Shown: in pieces, positions 43,991 through 56,438 of the stretch
Numbering within the stretch: the first letter of the stretch is position 1
Layout of the letters: each line of letters opens with the position of its first letter
Assembly (NCBI GenBank): GCA_019055375.1
Contig: JAHQIW010000203.1
Location: forward strand, 124,001-188,000
Length of the DNA stretch: 64,000 nucleotides
Source of the DNA: Parelaphostrongylus tenuis
Lineage: Eukaryota; Nematoda; Chromadorea; Rhabditida; Metastrongylidae
Reading direction: 5' to 3'
The notes under the pieces: model-generated
Told to the model about the DNA's origin: nothing
The model's input: the letters and a program-made list of their open reading frames with translations, nothing else
Database searches by the model: none
Made by a program: the position numbers and the translations under genes

Positions 43991-46140
43991 TTATAACTTT
44001 TTTACTGACTAATTTTTATTTTAACGTCAGGGTACAATGTGAAATACCATAACATAAGTGCTGAGAGGCAAACTCTTCGTTGGGTATATGACCTTCACTA
44101 CTAGCATACAGAGGCAGTATCAACTTGTAATATGTTTCGCAGAAGTTGGCAATTGCACGATGGTGTCTGTAAATATCAACCAGCACATATATCATTATCT
44201 CCAAGTATCTGGAAAGTATCTATTAGGAAAGATCCTTCCTGCCACAGAAAGACTGTTAACTTTCAGACTGCATATTAGAGGCCACATTAATCTTTACTTC
44301 TAGTCTGTTAGACTTTATACCTCGCCTTACACCATACCCTACGTCTTTATTGATGCACGTCTACTTTCTGTGAATATCAGTGTTAGATCATTATCACCAC
44401 AAATTTAATGCTATGAATTTTTTCTCAGATATCTGCAAATAACGATAAGAATGGTAAAGGAGCATATGGGAAATCTACATATAACTTCCGTCTAAAATTG
44501 ACATACAATTCCCACTGTTCCTAGCTCCCCTTTCTTCCTTGGAAGATGCTTGATTTCTAGCATTGACGAAATTGATGATTTTTCGGCAACGAGAGATGTC
44601 TTTTGATAAATGAAAGATATAAGGGGCTGTGAACTAATAGACCATAGAAGTGTCTTGGTACATCACACTAGGGGCATGAGTGTGTCTGCCACCACTTACT
44701 GTATCCTACTATCTTATTGTACAAGCACATGGCTTTCAGCATTCAAAACTACTTTGAAGTATATAACGTGTCTTTTTCTTCACTCAAATTATTCCCAAAT
44801 ATTCTGTGCTATAATCATAAATCGATGCCAATTTTTAATAAGACCTAAATCACTGATGCCTTAGAATGCAAAGTATAATTGCGTAGAGTGCACACCTTGT
44901 TTGACACGTTAAGCAGTACAAATGTGCTCATGTGAATGTCCACGTGGCCAATAGCATCTTCAAGCAATAATCACGAATTCAATGCTCAAGCAAGATAACA
45001 GCATATTGTTCCCTGCGAAAAGAGTAAAAATAATGGGTCTCATTTTCCTAAAGTGCCGTAAGTGATTAGGACGGGAACCGAAAGGTGGGATAATTTCAGG
45101 CCTATTGTTCACTACTTATATCTTAAGAAACCATGCTGTGGACAAAATGAAACCAAATACGTTTTTTTTATTGAAGTCTACCACTAAGCACCAATCTAAG
45201 CACGTCAACAGTTTTCTACTTGACTTGTTGATAAAAAAAGGTGTATGGAACAGCGTGCGATGATAGATAGCAATCGTTGTCCACGTCACGCTTGTGCGAG
45301 AAGACTTATCGCAATTGCAGACTTTTAATATTTTCTGGTTATTAAATAGTTAATCAACGCTTCTTTTGCAATCATGTCCTTTCGATAAATCGACTGACAA
45401 CCAGCAGTGTTCAACTTGACGAAAATGTATTCTGAGTAAGGTATGCCTGAAGCGAACAACTTCTGAGTGACTTGACTTTGCGTGCTTTTCATGAGCACTC
45501 TAGAAAGGTAGATGTGAGCCTATAGTTCCTTTTTTCTTAGCACTCCAATGGCTAACAAACATCAACAGCTTTTGCTATGTATTGCTGCTCTATTTAGTAT
45601 TTCTCTACTTTGTGGTATCCTCTTCTTGAGTGTCCAGGCAACTCATTCCCTTCTGTATTAGCCTCACATGAATAGCGGATAGCGGAATGCTAGTGATGTC
45701 GATGATCAAGAACACTAGGCCAGCTAAACTCGTATCCTTGTTCAGCGAGCTTCTCACTCCTCTGGACAGATGATAAAGATGATAGACTGGTTTGGACTTG
45801 TTTAGCAGCGCGCACTTTGTAAGCCATATGCTATCGCTCTAGTTTCGGATATCTCAGAGTTCACAAAGAATTCATTCACCCACAGTCAGCGACATTTATA
45901 GAGAAGTAAACGAAAAAAGTTCTCAAGGATCAGCTGAGATCACACTCATATAGTAGGGACGTTTCTGTGGATGATGAATGTGAGTAATCGAATAGAGTGG
46001 AGAAATCAAGAGAAGTTTAGGACGTGTCGTGTGAAAACAATACCTGCGATCCTATTAACAGTAGGCTGAGAAAAATTCCATAACACCCGCTGAAATTGCG
46101 AAGTTATACATAAATGCAATTAAAAACGCTATTCATTTAC
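43991..46140. other. No recognisable gene or element
   Basis: 44.40-44.50 kb aligns weakly with 30.36-30.42 kb, consistent with paralogous intron sequence. No exon was found, and I could not find a unit 4 counterpart of exon 6. Confidence 0.35.
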
Positions 46141-46149
46141 CCAATCATG

Positions 46150-46400
46150 TAGAGTGATGTGGAAAGCTTTTGCGTCTGAAGCATACCAAGCCTATCAGGC
46201 CCTTTGCAATAACTCGTCGTGGTCTGCCGCTATATCGAGTCAGTGCTGCTTATCCTCCCAAGTTTGGAGCCAGTCTGATACCAATTTACCGGCCACGGAA
46301 GTTGAATGGCTTGGCGAATCATGAGCGTGAGATCGAACCATCCATCTTGTATGCGACATGGAGCACCTATAACCACTGTGCTACATGTGCTCATTCTATA
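46150..46400 (-). mobile_element. tRNA-derived SINE, family 2
   Basis: The minus strand has CACAGTGGTTATAGGTGCTC, a B-box-like GGTTCGATCTCACGCTCATG (about 46318-46337), then CCGTGGCCGGTAAATTGGTA and GCAGCACTGACTCG. Confidence 0.55.
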
Positions 46401-46629
46401 ACGTATAAGTGAATAATCTTATCACACATTTAGGAAAAAAATAATTTGCAGGTGTGTTGAGAAAAGTGCAATTTTAGGTTGTCTGATAGAAAAAGAGGTT
46501 CTTTGTGTGATGAAGAGCAGTTTCTATGAAATCACTGGTGAAAGGATAAAGGATAAAGCTCTCGGCGTTGACCAATCCCTGAGAAATGAGTCATGCATTT
46601 GTCTCCAATTTCTAAGTTCGTTTGAGGTG

Positions 46630-46840
46630 ATTGAATGTATGCCTGGCCTTTACAATGACTCGCGGTGGCTCCCGCTTAACCGAGTCAGTGCTGCTTATTC
46701 TCCCAGAAGGTCCAAGACCACTTTGATGCCAATTTACCGACCCCGAGGGATGGTTTATTGAACCATGAGCGCGAGATCGAACTATTGACCTCGGTGTGGT
46801 GCGCAGGGCCTCTAACCACTGTGCCACATGCGCTCAAATC
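46630..46840 (-). mobile_element. tRNA-derived SINE, family 2
   Basis: The minus strand starts GAGCGCATGTGGCACAGTGG, then AGTTCGATCTCGCGCTCATG, CGGTAAATTGGCATC and GCAGCACTGACTCGG. It is the best preserved copy of the family here. Confidence 0.6.
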
Positions 46841-46859
46841 AGTGGTATGATGTTATAAT

Positions 46860-47065
46860 TATGTATCACGGAATGTTGGATGATATGCGAAACTTGACAA
46901 AACAGGCGAATGTTTGAACCTGCGTTTTATCCATGCCTGGGCTTGTCCCACCATGCGCCAGTGAGGTACTTGTTCTGCCATCACTCTTTCTGTGATGTGA
47001 GACATCGCAACCATATACCTGCCAGCAATCACCGGGTTTGATGTAGTAAGCACATATCCGAATAA
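46860..47065 (-). mobile_element. SINE relic, family 1 variant
   Basis: The minus strand has CACTGGCGCATGGTGGGAC, CAGGTTCAAACATTCG and a tail ending TTCCGTGATACATAATT. It resembles 58.9-59.05 kb. Confidence 0.4.
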
Positions 47066-47339
47066 TATGCATAAATTTACCACCCCCCCCTCACCCTTCC
47101 GCGCACAAAGTTCTGTATTTTGCGTAGCACACACTATTCTTGGTTTAAAAAATCTGATAATGAAACTGCTATTAAAAAAACTAAGATAAAGAGTTCTCGT
47201 AGATTCTATGTAGTCAGTAACCGCGTTTACCTGTATTAGATGCCGATATGTGCTTATTGAAGCAAATCCGTTGATAGCTTCATTTATCATACTGCAGAAA
47301 GAATCATGACAGAGCAAGGGCTTCGGCGGTACAATGTTA

Positions 47340-48610
47340 ACACGCGCCATCGGTATGAGGATAACGCGAGTTCAACTCAGGGCTAAGGCAAGCGATAAAG
47401 CATTCGCAGTTGATCAGTCTCTGTAGAATGGGGTCCGACATTGTCAATCATCGTAAAGGTGGCCGATTACATATTCGCCCTGTGCAATGATCTGCGGTCT
47501 TACCGATGTTTCAGGCCATGCTGCCGCCATCCTAATTAATCTGCCAAAAGATTTTGCTCCTAAACTGACTGATGATCTCAATGGCAGGAGAAAAAGAATA
47601 GACTCAGCAGCTAGGAGTGTATTGCAGGGTATCTCTAGCCACTGCACTACCCTCTCAACATTCTCTTGTAGTAACACCAAATCACAGCTGCTCACTGTCG
47701 GAATAATTCATATGTCCACTAAAAAAAAACTATTTTGTAAAGCTCTGAATAAAAGAGCCATCCAGATTGATTTCTTGAGCCTCTTACCATTGGCTGTCTA
47801 TAATCTGGTCCACCGTCCTACCATAAAAAGTTAAATCCTCACACCCGTTTCATGAATTCCATACGAAATCATCTCTGCTTTATTGATACTCTTTTAAAAA
47901 TGACGAAGTCAGCAGCAAAACTAACGTTCAATGGAGAATTTTCAATGCACGCCATATTCGTTCCAATTGCAACTATTTATTGCAGTGTGGCAGTAAGCAG
48001 CCTCAACGATATTATATCTGCTAGTAAACCCTTTTATCAAAGGTTATCATAAGAAGATATAGAATGACGGCAATTTTAGAAAATCCTTGCACGTGTGGGA
48101 ATGTGCCTGGATTACGACAAAGATTAACGTGAAATATGGCACGAAATCACAAAAGATTACGAGCACTTTCGTTGCAGCTTATTTTTTTTTTGAAATACAT
48201 CCAAAGCACGCTAGGGGCTTACCACACATATGTATTGAAATTCTGTGTGGAGAGTGACTTTTAAGTCAAAGTCTTCCTCAATGAGTCTTTGTATCTTGTG
48301 CTTGTGGTGTGTTTTATTGTAGTTCGGCCGCTAATTGTTATTTTATTCGGACGAAGAGTGATACAATTTTCTTAATTACTCGTTTCTACATTTTTAAAAA
48401 TCATCAGATTTGCACACTCTAATATATGCATTGTCATCTAACGGAAGGCCAAATTGCGCAATTTGCATTTTGCATAGACTATCAAAAAACGGTTATAGGC
48501 ATCTCAATCTTTAGAAAGCATGAGAAGTACTTTGCACAAATGGAAGGTTGACAGTGGAAGAGCGACTGGCTCTAAGCCTTGCTACAGCCTTCATATCTGA
48601 AATGGAAGCC
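47340..48610. other. SINE relic at the left, otherwise nothing recognised
   Basis: 47.34-47.66 kb shows family 2 words on the minus strand (GAGTTGAACTCGCGTTATCC, TAGTGCAGTGGCTAGAG). The rest has short unrecognised frames. Confidence 0.35.
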
Positions 48611-48619
48611 CCATTAATA

Positions 48620-48760
48620 GTTCAAATAATGTTGAATTCAGTCATGCAAAAAAGTGCAACGGTTCAGCGCATGCTCCCGGAAAGAGTGATATCTGGGTTC
48701 GAATCCCGACTGACGCAAGTGTTCTTGCACAGCACTCCACATTATTGGGTATATGCAAAT
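48620..48760 (+). mobile_element. tRNA-derived SINE, family 1
   Basis: AAGTGCAACGGTTCAGCGCA, perfect B box GGTTCGAATCC (about 48697-48707), CGACTGACGCAAGTGTTC and GCACAGCACTCCACATTATT. Confidence 0.7.
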
Positions 48761-49064
48761 TTTATTAACTGCTCCACAACAGGAGATAGACAAACATTTT
48801 GAATGTGGAGTGAGATATCAGAATTAGTAAAGTGCACCCGAGAGGTCGAAATTAAATTTATTTCACTTTCAGATGGCTCAAGCTGAATTATCCAATACCG
48901 CCTACAGCATGAAGTGGTATCAAAAGCCAAACAATCAAACAAAACGTTCGTTACCTCTCCTTACACTTCATGTGCACAACGAATGCTTATTAGGTTGGAG
49001 AGAAAGTTCTTAGACACTTTAAAAACAGAATTTATGCATGAATTCCGAACACAAGCGTCACTAA

Positions 49065-49940
49065 TTATTCTTCAAAATAAAGGCCAACGTTTTCTACGAT
49101 TTCTCTGCCAAACCTGCTGAGTTCCGGATCTGGTCGAGGCACCAATTCCTTCAACTTTGAGTGAGAAAGCACTCCACATGTTTCTCTAATTTGTTGTTTT
49201 GACGGGAAAAGGGTCAAAGTTGGATGGAGCGCAATTTGGACTGTAGGAGGGATGTGACAGACCCTCGTCTCTGTCCGATTCATCAAATTTGCCTTTAGTC
49301 ATTTTGGCAGTGCACGGCCAGATATTGTCTTTATGCATCAAAACGTGGTTTCGATTGACCAGAGCCAATAACCTCTCCTCGAGCTTGTCGTCGACCTGGC
49401 TTGACTGCTGACAATAAAGCTCGCGTTGATGGGCGTGCTGTTTGAAAAATGCTCTACTTCTTCAAAATTCACTAATACAGATCATGACCTTCTTGCCAAA
49501 TCTGTTGCGCTTCGGGACTGACGGCGTAACTCGACCCTTCTGAACGCACTGTTTGCCTCGATTGTGGCTGATTAGGTCACGAAACCCATTTCTCGTCCGA
49601 ATTTACAATGCGCGTTGAAATTGGTCACTCAGTGAATTATTGAGCAGTTGACGACATACATGGACTCTTTTGGTGGCTTATGATCCAGTTAGTTCGTGCG
49701 GATCTTGTAGTGGCTTCTTGTGGACAACATTAAGCTGGTGAGATGAGCTAGTACACTGTATGAGAAGCACTAAGTTCGGGTCAATTTGCGAGCACTTGAC
49801 GACGCTTCATCTTCCGAAGAAGCAATCGCTTGATCCTCGTTGTCCTACTCTGTTATACGTTCTGAACAAGGCTTGTCTTCGAGGTCAAGCTCATCCGCTA
49901 CCAAGCGTTGAAATCAGCGTCCAGCAGCAGATTTGCTTGC
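49065..49940 (-). mobile_element. mariner transposase relic, second family
   Basis: On the minus strand: KKPLQDPHELTGS (about 49690), RVHVCRQLLNNSLSDQF, RTRNGFRDLISHNRGKQCVQ, KRNRFGKKVMICI (about 49490), LYCQQ, LALVNRNHVLMHKDNIWPCT and HPSYSPNCAPSNFDPFPVK (49195-49250). The WVPHEL, KRNRFGKKVM and YSPDLAPSD landmarks are mariner. Stops and frame changes abolish the protein. It differs from the 9.7 and 38.5-kb relics. Confidence 0.8.
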
Positions 49941-51320
49941 TGTGCCTTCCTCTTCTACTTCGTTGATTTTATCGACTGCAGCTCGCTGTGAAAGAATCTT
50001 TCTCGAATCTTGATTTTATTGTTGGACATTGCGGAGGCTTGTAATAAATTGAAATACAGACAAATTATATTTAGCTTTAGTGTGAAAATCGCACACAAAA
50101 AATGTAATAATCTCATGATTTGCATGGGAGTTATCTCATGCTTGACAAAGTGCCCAGAACTTTCTTTTAAACCAAGGGAAAAAGAGCGATCTTTCTCGCA
50201 GTCAAAACCCATTTTTCCCCTTTGCATAAACAAGTTCTTTTCTACATACTCACACTTTCGCTTATCATTAGACAGAACATCTCGGAATTCCCATCAGTGC
50301 ACTTGGCTTCCAACAAAATCTCTGACTGATTTGCAGCAAGGAAAATAAAATTGATTCCGTTTTCTCGCACTGAGAACTTTCCAATAGACTTTTAGTAATC
50401 ATGAGACAGCTCAAATCTCGGCAGTTCCATACCTATGCTTGATATCTCAAAAACATTTTGCACTGTAGCATGAAAAAAATTAAATTGAGTTTTACACGCG
50501 ACGCGCACTCGTTGTCGACTAGGATGTGTCAATGGTTGTGGATCGATCAAGAGGGTTCTTGATCGCGCAGCGCAATTCATATGTGACGCATCATTTTTTT
50601 TACCAAAATCAAGGTTTGTTCGGCTCTTTGAGGAAACCTTAAGACAAAACGTTAGACTAAGTAGTCGAAGATTTCCTCAACACGTCCGTCTGCCTGCCGT
50701 GCATAGAGCTTGAGCTGTGTAGTTCTATGTTATCACCGGGCCTATTGGTAAATTAAAATGATCATAACTGAATCATCAAGTGGTGGAACAGTGATATCCA
50801 CAATCAAGCTACAAGAACTGGAAAAACTTTAATGAGGAGAAGAATTCTCTGATAAATAACGAAAATATGCGCTACAAAGCAAGCCGCTTGTGAAACGCAG
50901 TTTGATCTCCACTGTACAGAAATGCAAAAGTGCCTTTTCAGATACTCACGCACATTTTGAGACAGAGAAAAATTCAAACCTTCATTACTATGAATCTACT
51001 AAATCGCCACAGAAATATCTTTACAGCGGTCCAGATACAGAAAAGGCCCTGAAAACAGATTTTCAGCAGCACCAGTGTGTTCACATAGAAAGAGAATAAG
51101 GATGATGGTCTAAAGTCGGCACGGAAAAGTGACCACTTCCAACGGTTGCGATACGGAGAGAGTTTTCAAAGTTGTTCTCAAAGATAGCACGCACTCAAAG
51201 ATCTTTGAAGTGAAAGTAAAGTCTCTTTCATTCCATAATACATTTCTAATATAATAAGCATGTCTCTAGAGCGGGGCTCGAAAATGGTTACCTTAGACAA
51301 GAAGGTAGCAGTGTTTGAAA
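49941..51320. other. No recognisable gene
   Basis: A minus-strand frame at 49955-50233 has one hydrophobic stretch but no family signature or conserved splice context. Confidence 0.35.
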
Positions 51321-51324
51321 CCAG

Positions 51325-51500
51325 CAAGACTAAAGTATCAGCTGGTGCATAACCACTTATATGATCGCCCATTTATTTTATAATTTGCCATTAGGACAGA
51401 GATGATAATCGCATGAATTTAGCTACGGTGACCCAATCATTTGTTAATCATGTGGAAACGAATACATTGGAGAAACGACTACGAAGAAAGATAGTTGAAT
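51325..51500 (+). mobile_element. Penelope-like GIY-YIG fragment
   Basis: KYQLVHNHLYDRPF (about 51332-51373), then RDDNRMN and CGNEYIGETTTKK (51451-51489). LYDR-C, D-CM and CG-EYIGET are the GIY-YIG endonuclease signature of Penelope-like retroelements. Frame shifts and stops are present. Confidence 0.7.
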
Positions 51501-52244
51501 AAAATCTGGTCCTGGATTTGTATACCTTTACTCTTTATATCACAACTCGTTCTTCAGCCGGCGGAATCAGACAGAGTTGTAAAGATTTACCTCAAAAAGC
51601 CGCGATGATTGGCGTCAAAAAAGAATGTTCTGCTAGTATCGGCCCAGAACAAGTGACAGTCGTCAAAGCGTGCCGTCAGCGTGCGCTTCGTTGATTTCCA
51701 ATGGGGCTCTATTCGGCCCGCTGATTTTCTCTCCACAAGTTGTCTCACCACTTGAATTTGTAAAAGATACAGCTAGCAGTGTAATGAGGATGGAGTTTTT
51801 CTGATGAAGCCGTTGATTTCCTAGAGTCTGGAGGCTGCCCTAGTTGAAGGGTTCTTCAGGTCGCCACCGCCACACATACACAATCACCCCTATAATCGAG
51901 AAAGATATTTTTGTCTTACCATGTAATGGTTTCCAGGACAGTAATGTTTTTCTGCACCGATTTGCCTCTGGCTAAAATCGCCGATAGCACTGATATCTTT
52001 CCAACTCGAAAGACTTCGCTGAAATAATGAATCTCTTTCTGACAATGTATTTCAAGTTCTTTAATCTCTTTTTGTACATCGCACTCAGCCATTCAGGAGC
52101 ACATCCTAGTGGAGATGAGGCGACAAACGTTCGAATGTTTCTTAGCATTGATGTTCTTATCTTTGGATAACCATTCTCTATGCAATTTTGACGTTCTTAT
52201 GATTTTGGTAACAATGTAACAAATCACAAAGATCAAGATCTTAC
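51501..52244. repeat. Paralogous intron block, counterpart 31.3-31.87 kb
   Basis: Aligns with intron 5 of unit 3 on the same strand; no exon of its own. Confidence 0.5.
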
Positions 52245-52812
52245 ATCTTTGCCGTGCAACCCATTTTTCTTCTGCGTGGCACAGTCGATCCAGATATGAA
52301 ACCAGAAAAAAAGACTTTTTGGCACTCTTCATGGTCAATGAATGTCAAAGCTTTTGAATACAAAGCAAATTCAATACGGTGTCCTTCCATACACACTATG
52401 TGATGAAAGTAATAGAGTTTCTAGCATATATGGGAGGTCCCTCAAGCAGGCAGTTAAAACATTGAACTGTCTTGCAACTTGCATTCAATTGATTTACTTA
52501 ACATCGCTGGAAAACTTTTTTCGCACCCAGTAAATAGGTTAAAGGTCAAAACACATATTGTATGAATGCATGCGACAGTACACATTCTATAATTATGATA
52601 TAAACAAAAATTATAAGGTTGAATGCTAAGCAAAGAAGCAAAAACTTACACAGTTGTGTTTTTTGCAGCAAAAAAAAAACGTCACTAATTTTTGTAAATA
52701 CGAATATAGTAAGCCTGTTGATTGTAACTAGGAATGTGGAAAGAAGCATCTTTGAATATGCCAGACCGTCAAGCTGCAGCGGTGCCTTGAAGAAAAAACT
52801 GTCACCCATGTA
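52245..52812 (-). pseudogene. Srx-like unit 4, exons 3 to 5, broken
   Basis: Exon 3 (52812-52650) keeps acceptor and donor and reads YMGDSFFFKAPLQLDG and INRLTIFVFTKI, but it is 163 nt, not 161, the change lying in a T homopolymer, so it is out of phase. Exon 4 (52586-52502) is 85 nt, not 86, and its donor GTAATA has become TTAAGT. Exon 5 (52303-52245) reads HIWIDCATQKKNGLHGKD and keeps its donor GTAAGA, but the acceptor CAG is CTG. The Pro of the FP motif is Thr. Three separate defects make this a pseudogene. Confidence 0.7.
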
Positions 52813-53700
52813 CTGAAACATGTACATGTGACTATCCGTACGGGTAGAGGATTACACAATGCATCGCGTCTAAATCAAACAGCAGGCAGAAATGCCTCAA
52901 TAACTCGCGCTGTCTCACACAATATATTGAAATTGATACTTTGATGAAAGAGAGACAGTTTGACGCTCCATACATATTCTGCACCGTTGGTTTCCATTTG
53001 GAATAATCAGAGGAAGACTTATAGAAACCGCTGAGTTTATGGTAATCTTATATTTTGTTTAAACTGTGGTTGGAATCTAAGTTCCATGATTTTTCTGTTG
53101 AACCGTAAAAGTAGTTTGGCTGAATAGATTCCAGACTCTGAAAAAGGCGATAAACGTCGAAAATATCAACCGTTGAAATAATTTCTAAAACAACAACCGC
53201 ATGTTCTACTCGCTAAATGAAGGAGCTTATATGTAATTAGATCTATGATAAACATCATCTAGATAAATGAATTAAGTTGGCTGTTGAATATGAAGTGGCT
53301 GAGAGATTAGAGGCAAAGTTTTTCATGATTAATCTACTACCTTTGAAAACATCAGGAAAAGTAAATCGTAGACTTTACAGCTCTTTTTCCTCATATATAT
53401 ATAGTTCACACCATCATTGTGGTGTTGTGGGACACAGACAACACAATGTTATTGCCACCGTCAAGCACAAGAAAAATTCTGTTTTAACTCCAAATGTGCC
53501 TGAGCTTTTTTCTCAGTTGTTGAGAAAATAATAAAATATTCCTCTGGAACCAGATAGCAGTCCTTAATAGAAAAATGACGCTCTTTCCTGCGGAGATTTG
53601 GAAGCTTTTTCGTGGTTTCGCCTCACTCTCACTATCAAAGACAGTCCAAGAGGTTTAGAGAAATAAACGCGCCTCCGAACGAAAATATGAACGAAAACAG
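52813..53700. other. No gene seen; hammerhead-like tail near 53.13 kb
   Basis: CCAGACTCTGAAAAAGGCG and CGTCGAAAATATCAACC (about 53126-53170) resemble Penelope-like termini. The rest is unrecognised. Exon 2 of unit 4 was not found. Confidence 0.3.
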
Positions 53701-53714
53701 AGTTCCATTCAATC

Positions 53715-54475
53715 CCCCTTTTTCAAGCAAATTACACCTATGAAACGTGCTTAAAAGTGCAGGCTTAGACAGATCGGTGTGGATTATTGATGTACCACCA
53801 TAACTGTGAGACGCCAGCTAATTCTCAACCGATTATACGACCGCCTCTGTACAATGGAACAATGCCAAATATGCTCTAACGGCAGAGACGGTGATTGCAT
53901 GAGCATAGGCGCAGTTTACCCTGTCTCCTGCAAAACGTGAGGCGAATACATTGGCGAAACGGATAGGCTACTCTATGTCCTTATAGAAGAAGTCCTAGCT
54001 GACAAACGTACTTTTAAATCAAACACTCAGTTAGACACATAACGTATAGGACACAGACACATAGCGGAGTGAGTTTCGACATGGAAGGCACCATCCTTAT
54101 GCGAAGGCGTAAAACATCGTTGCGAAAGATTTTGACGTGTTCTGGATTGATACTATCAATGCAACTATAAATCGCAGAAAAGAATGGCTTGTACTCACTT
54201 GTTGTATGAATCACTATATAAGACAGCCGCTTTGATGAGTGAGGACCTTGCGAGAGTAGGTGATCTCTGCCCAGTGGTTTCCACTTGAATTATTCATTGG
54301 AAGATTATGTGGAACGTTTGGTATATTTGAAAGTTGATTTTGTGCTTGATGCGATTGAAATTTGGGTTTGATGAATTTTTTCCAAAAGAGTAATAAAGGT
54401 GCTTGATTGACTGGATTGGGAAGAACCTAATCATTCCATGTTCTGAAGAAAGCGAAATTGCCGAAACATCAGTTG
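53715..54475 (+). mobile_element. Penelope-like element 3' end with GIY-YIG remnant
   Basis: The frame reads LKSAGLDRSVWIIDVPP, then TVRRQLILNRLYDRLCTMEQ, CQICSNGRDGDCM, GAVYPVSC, GEYIGETDR (53941-53967) and LADKRTFKSNTQL. This is the linker, the CCHH-like cysteines and the GIY-YIG core of a Penelope-like element. The later part is shifted. About 200 bases after the coding relic a hammerhead-like motif ends the homology shared with 60.39-60.92 kb. Stops and shifts are present throughout. Confidence 0.75.
54230..54257 (+). ncRNA. Hammerhead-like motif, degenerate
   Basis: TTGATGA (one change from CUGAUGA), GTGAG and CTTGC able to pair around GAC, then GAGA where GAAA is expected. Seen only by pattern; low confidence. 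Confidence 0.25.
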
Positions 54476-54476
54476 T
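54441..54476 (+). ncRNA. Hammerhead-like terminal motif of Penelope-like element
   Basis: CTGAAGA (54443-54449) fits CUGANGA. GAAAC starts at 54463 and an AUC triplet follows. Stem II is weak (GC with GC). The same position in the 60-kb copy reads CTGAAGA...GAAACGTC. Confidence 0.4.
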
Positions 54477-54974
54477 TTTGAAAAATCATTATCAAACTTT
54501 GTGCTTGGCTTAAAAAGAAGAGAGGGCAGCTAGATGGCACTCTTAAAGACACGAAAACACAACGCGCTTTCTCAGAGCTATTTTTTTTCTTTTTCAGGCC
54601 CAGCATCTTACACAGATATCATGGTAACTGGAGTGAATACTATTTTACTTACCGTGATAAAACAATCTCCTTCAAATTTCATTGGTTGATTTGCACTTTT
54701 CATGATTCCGCTACGTCGTCGCTGATGGCCTTCTTGGGTTCGGCACTACCTAATAGCACAAGGGTCCAACCGGATCTCTTTCGAAAATTCCTATCAAGGA
54801 GCCTGCCTAGAATTATTATCTTATGTCAGAAGCCTCTAAAGCTCCACTCTTCTTTGATTTGCACCAGGCAAAAAATCATGTGAAATTACCCTACCAGAGA
54901 CAAATGAAAAAGATCGACATATGACAAATAATGACAGTTGTCACTATACCAATTAGTGGCTGTTTTCGACATTT

Positions 54975-55400
54975 CTATGGCATCGTATTATGCAGGTAGC
55001 GTAGCTTTGTCACCATTTTATTACATGCAAAGAGGATTAAGCAAAAAGTTGTGAAAAATTGTTGAAAGCTTAGACTTAATGAGCAAGAACAACAAAGGTA
55101 GTAATAACTATTCTTCAAAATATAGACCACCATTGTCCACAACTTTCTGCCATTCCTCCTCTTCTTTTTGTGGACAAAGTCAAGTTGATGAAATTTTTTG
55201 ACAACGGTCTGCTGCGAAACACCAAGCTCTTCAGTCAATTCACGAATGCTGGGCTCGGCATGCAAGGCATTTCAAGTCATTTCTATCCAAAACATATAGC
55301 CAACCAGAATCACCAAATCATCTGCCCAAAGAATCTCACTGACAGCTTTGAGAATCGTCAAGCCTTTTCTCCGAAATCGACGAATCAATATCCTCAATCC
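54975..55400 (-). mobile_element. mariner N-terminal fragment
   Basis: The minus strand reads EPSIRELTEELGVSQQTVVK and LDFVHKK (55175-55260), the helix-turn-helix of mariner transposases (SIRELAEELGVS-TV). The frame then runs into unrelated sequence. Confidence 0.6.
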
Positions 55401-55489
55401 ATACTGTTTAATAGGCATTTTGGAAGTGTAAGTAATGAAGTAGGTGAACAATCAGAATTCATTTCAATTGGTAGCCTGTTGCGGTGGTA

Positions 55490-55600
55490 TGATGTTCCAG
55501 TAAACCCAATAATGTAGAGTGGTGTGCAAAAACATTTGCTCCAGCTGGGATTTGAACACAGATTTCACTCTTTCGGGAGCGCTCCTTTTTTGTTTTTAGT
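55490..55600 (-). mobile_element. tRNA-derived SINE, family 1
   Basis: The minus strand has AGTGAAATCTGTGTTCAAAT, CCCAGCTGGAGCAAATG and GCACACCACTCTACATTATT. Confidence 0.5.
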
Positions 55601-55894
55601 AAGTCATATAGCATGTCATCTACGAAAGCGAAGGATATCAAACCAAAAGAGTCGTTTTGCACATTTATCATATTCTGAACCCATGACTCTGCTGTACTAT
55701 CTCATGTTCAAAGAGCTTTGATACGGCATAACCAGTGAGCAAGAACTATCTCAACACAGATCTTCTTACGTTGGCCACTGGCCATATTAAAATCGTGTCC
55801 TGGATCATAGAAGTCTGTCTTAAGTACTTCTGTCTCTTATTCAAACTTTTCTCTGCTACTTAAATGATTTGAGAGCATTGAAGTAACGTTTATG

Positions 55895-56035
55895 TTATTC
55901 GCGGTTGCAAGAGAGTCCGATAAGGTGATACTGCCACGACATGACTGATTACTACCTCAGTGCAGTGGATAATGATGCCACTTGATTAGGAAGTGAAAGA
56001 CGTGTGCATAAATGGCAAATTCTTTCCAATTATTC
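55895..56035 (+). mobile_element. RTE palm-domain remnant in intron 1 of unit 4
   Basis: AVARESDKVILPRHD then QWIMMPLD and VCINGKF match the RTE segment seen at 7.64 and 36.79 kb. Confidence 0.45.
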
Positions 56036-56438
56036 GTCATTGCTAGCGACATCATCACTAACTCGTGGCGAATCATACATAATCCTCAGTGTTTTCAACG
56101 TAGCGAGAAAAACGATAAGATTACACATAAATCTAATAAAAACTCAACTCGAATTCCAGTCACGCAGGAAATTGTCTTCCAAAATCTTTTACACCATTCC
56201 GCTATTTGCAGATTTACTTTTATCCTGGTAAGGATATTGCATAAACATTTCCATCCGGTTCGAAAACAGCGTGCCCGAGTTGTTTTGCAGTTTCGCGGAG
56301 AGAAAAGCTCGACAAGTGGCGACGTTAATTGACGTCCAGAAAATGAATGTTGATGTGACTATGAGCCCTTTCACAGGTACCTAAGACTCAAGAATCCTTT
56401 CACATATCTCCGTGAAAATTTTGATATACTGTTGCCAC

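Noticed and set aside
46040..46140. Hydrophobic minus-strand stretch as a unit 4 receptor exon
   Set aside because: It does not align with any unit 3 exon, and the splice phases do not fit.
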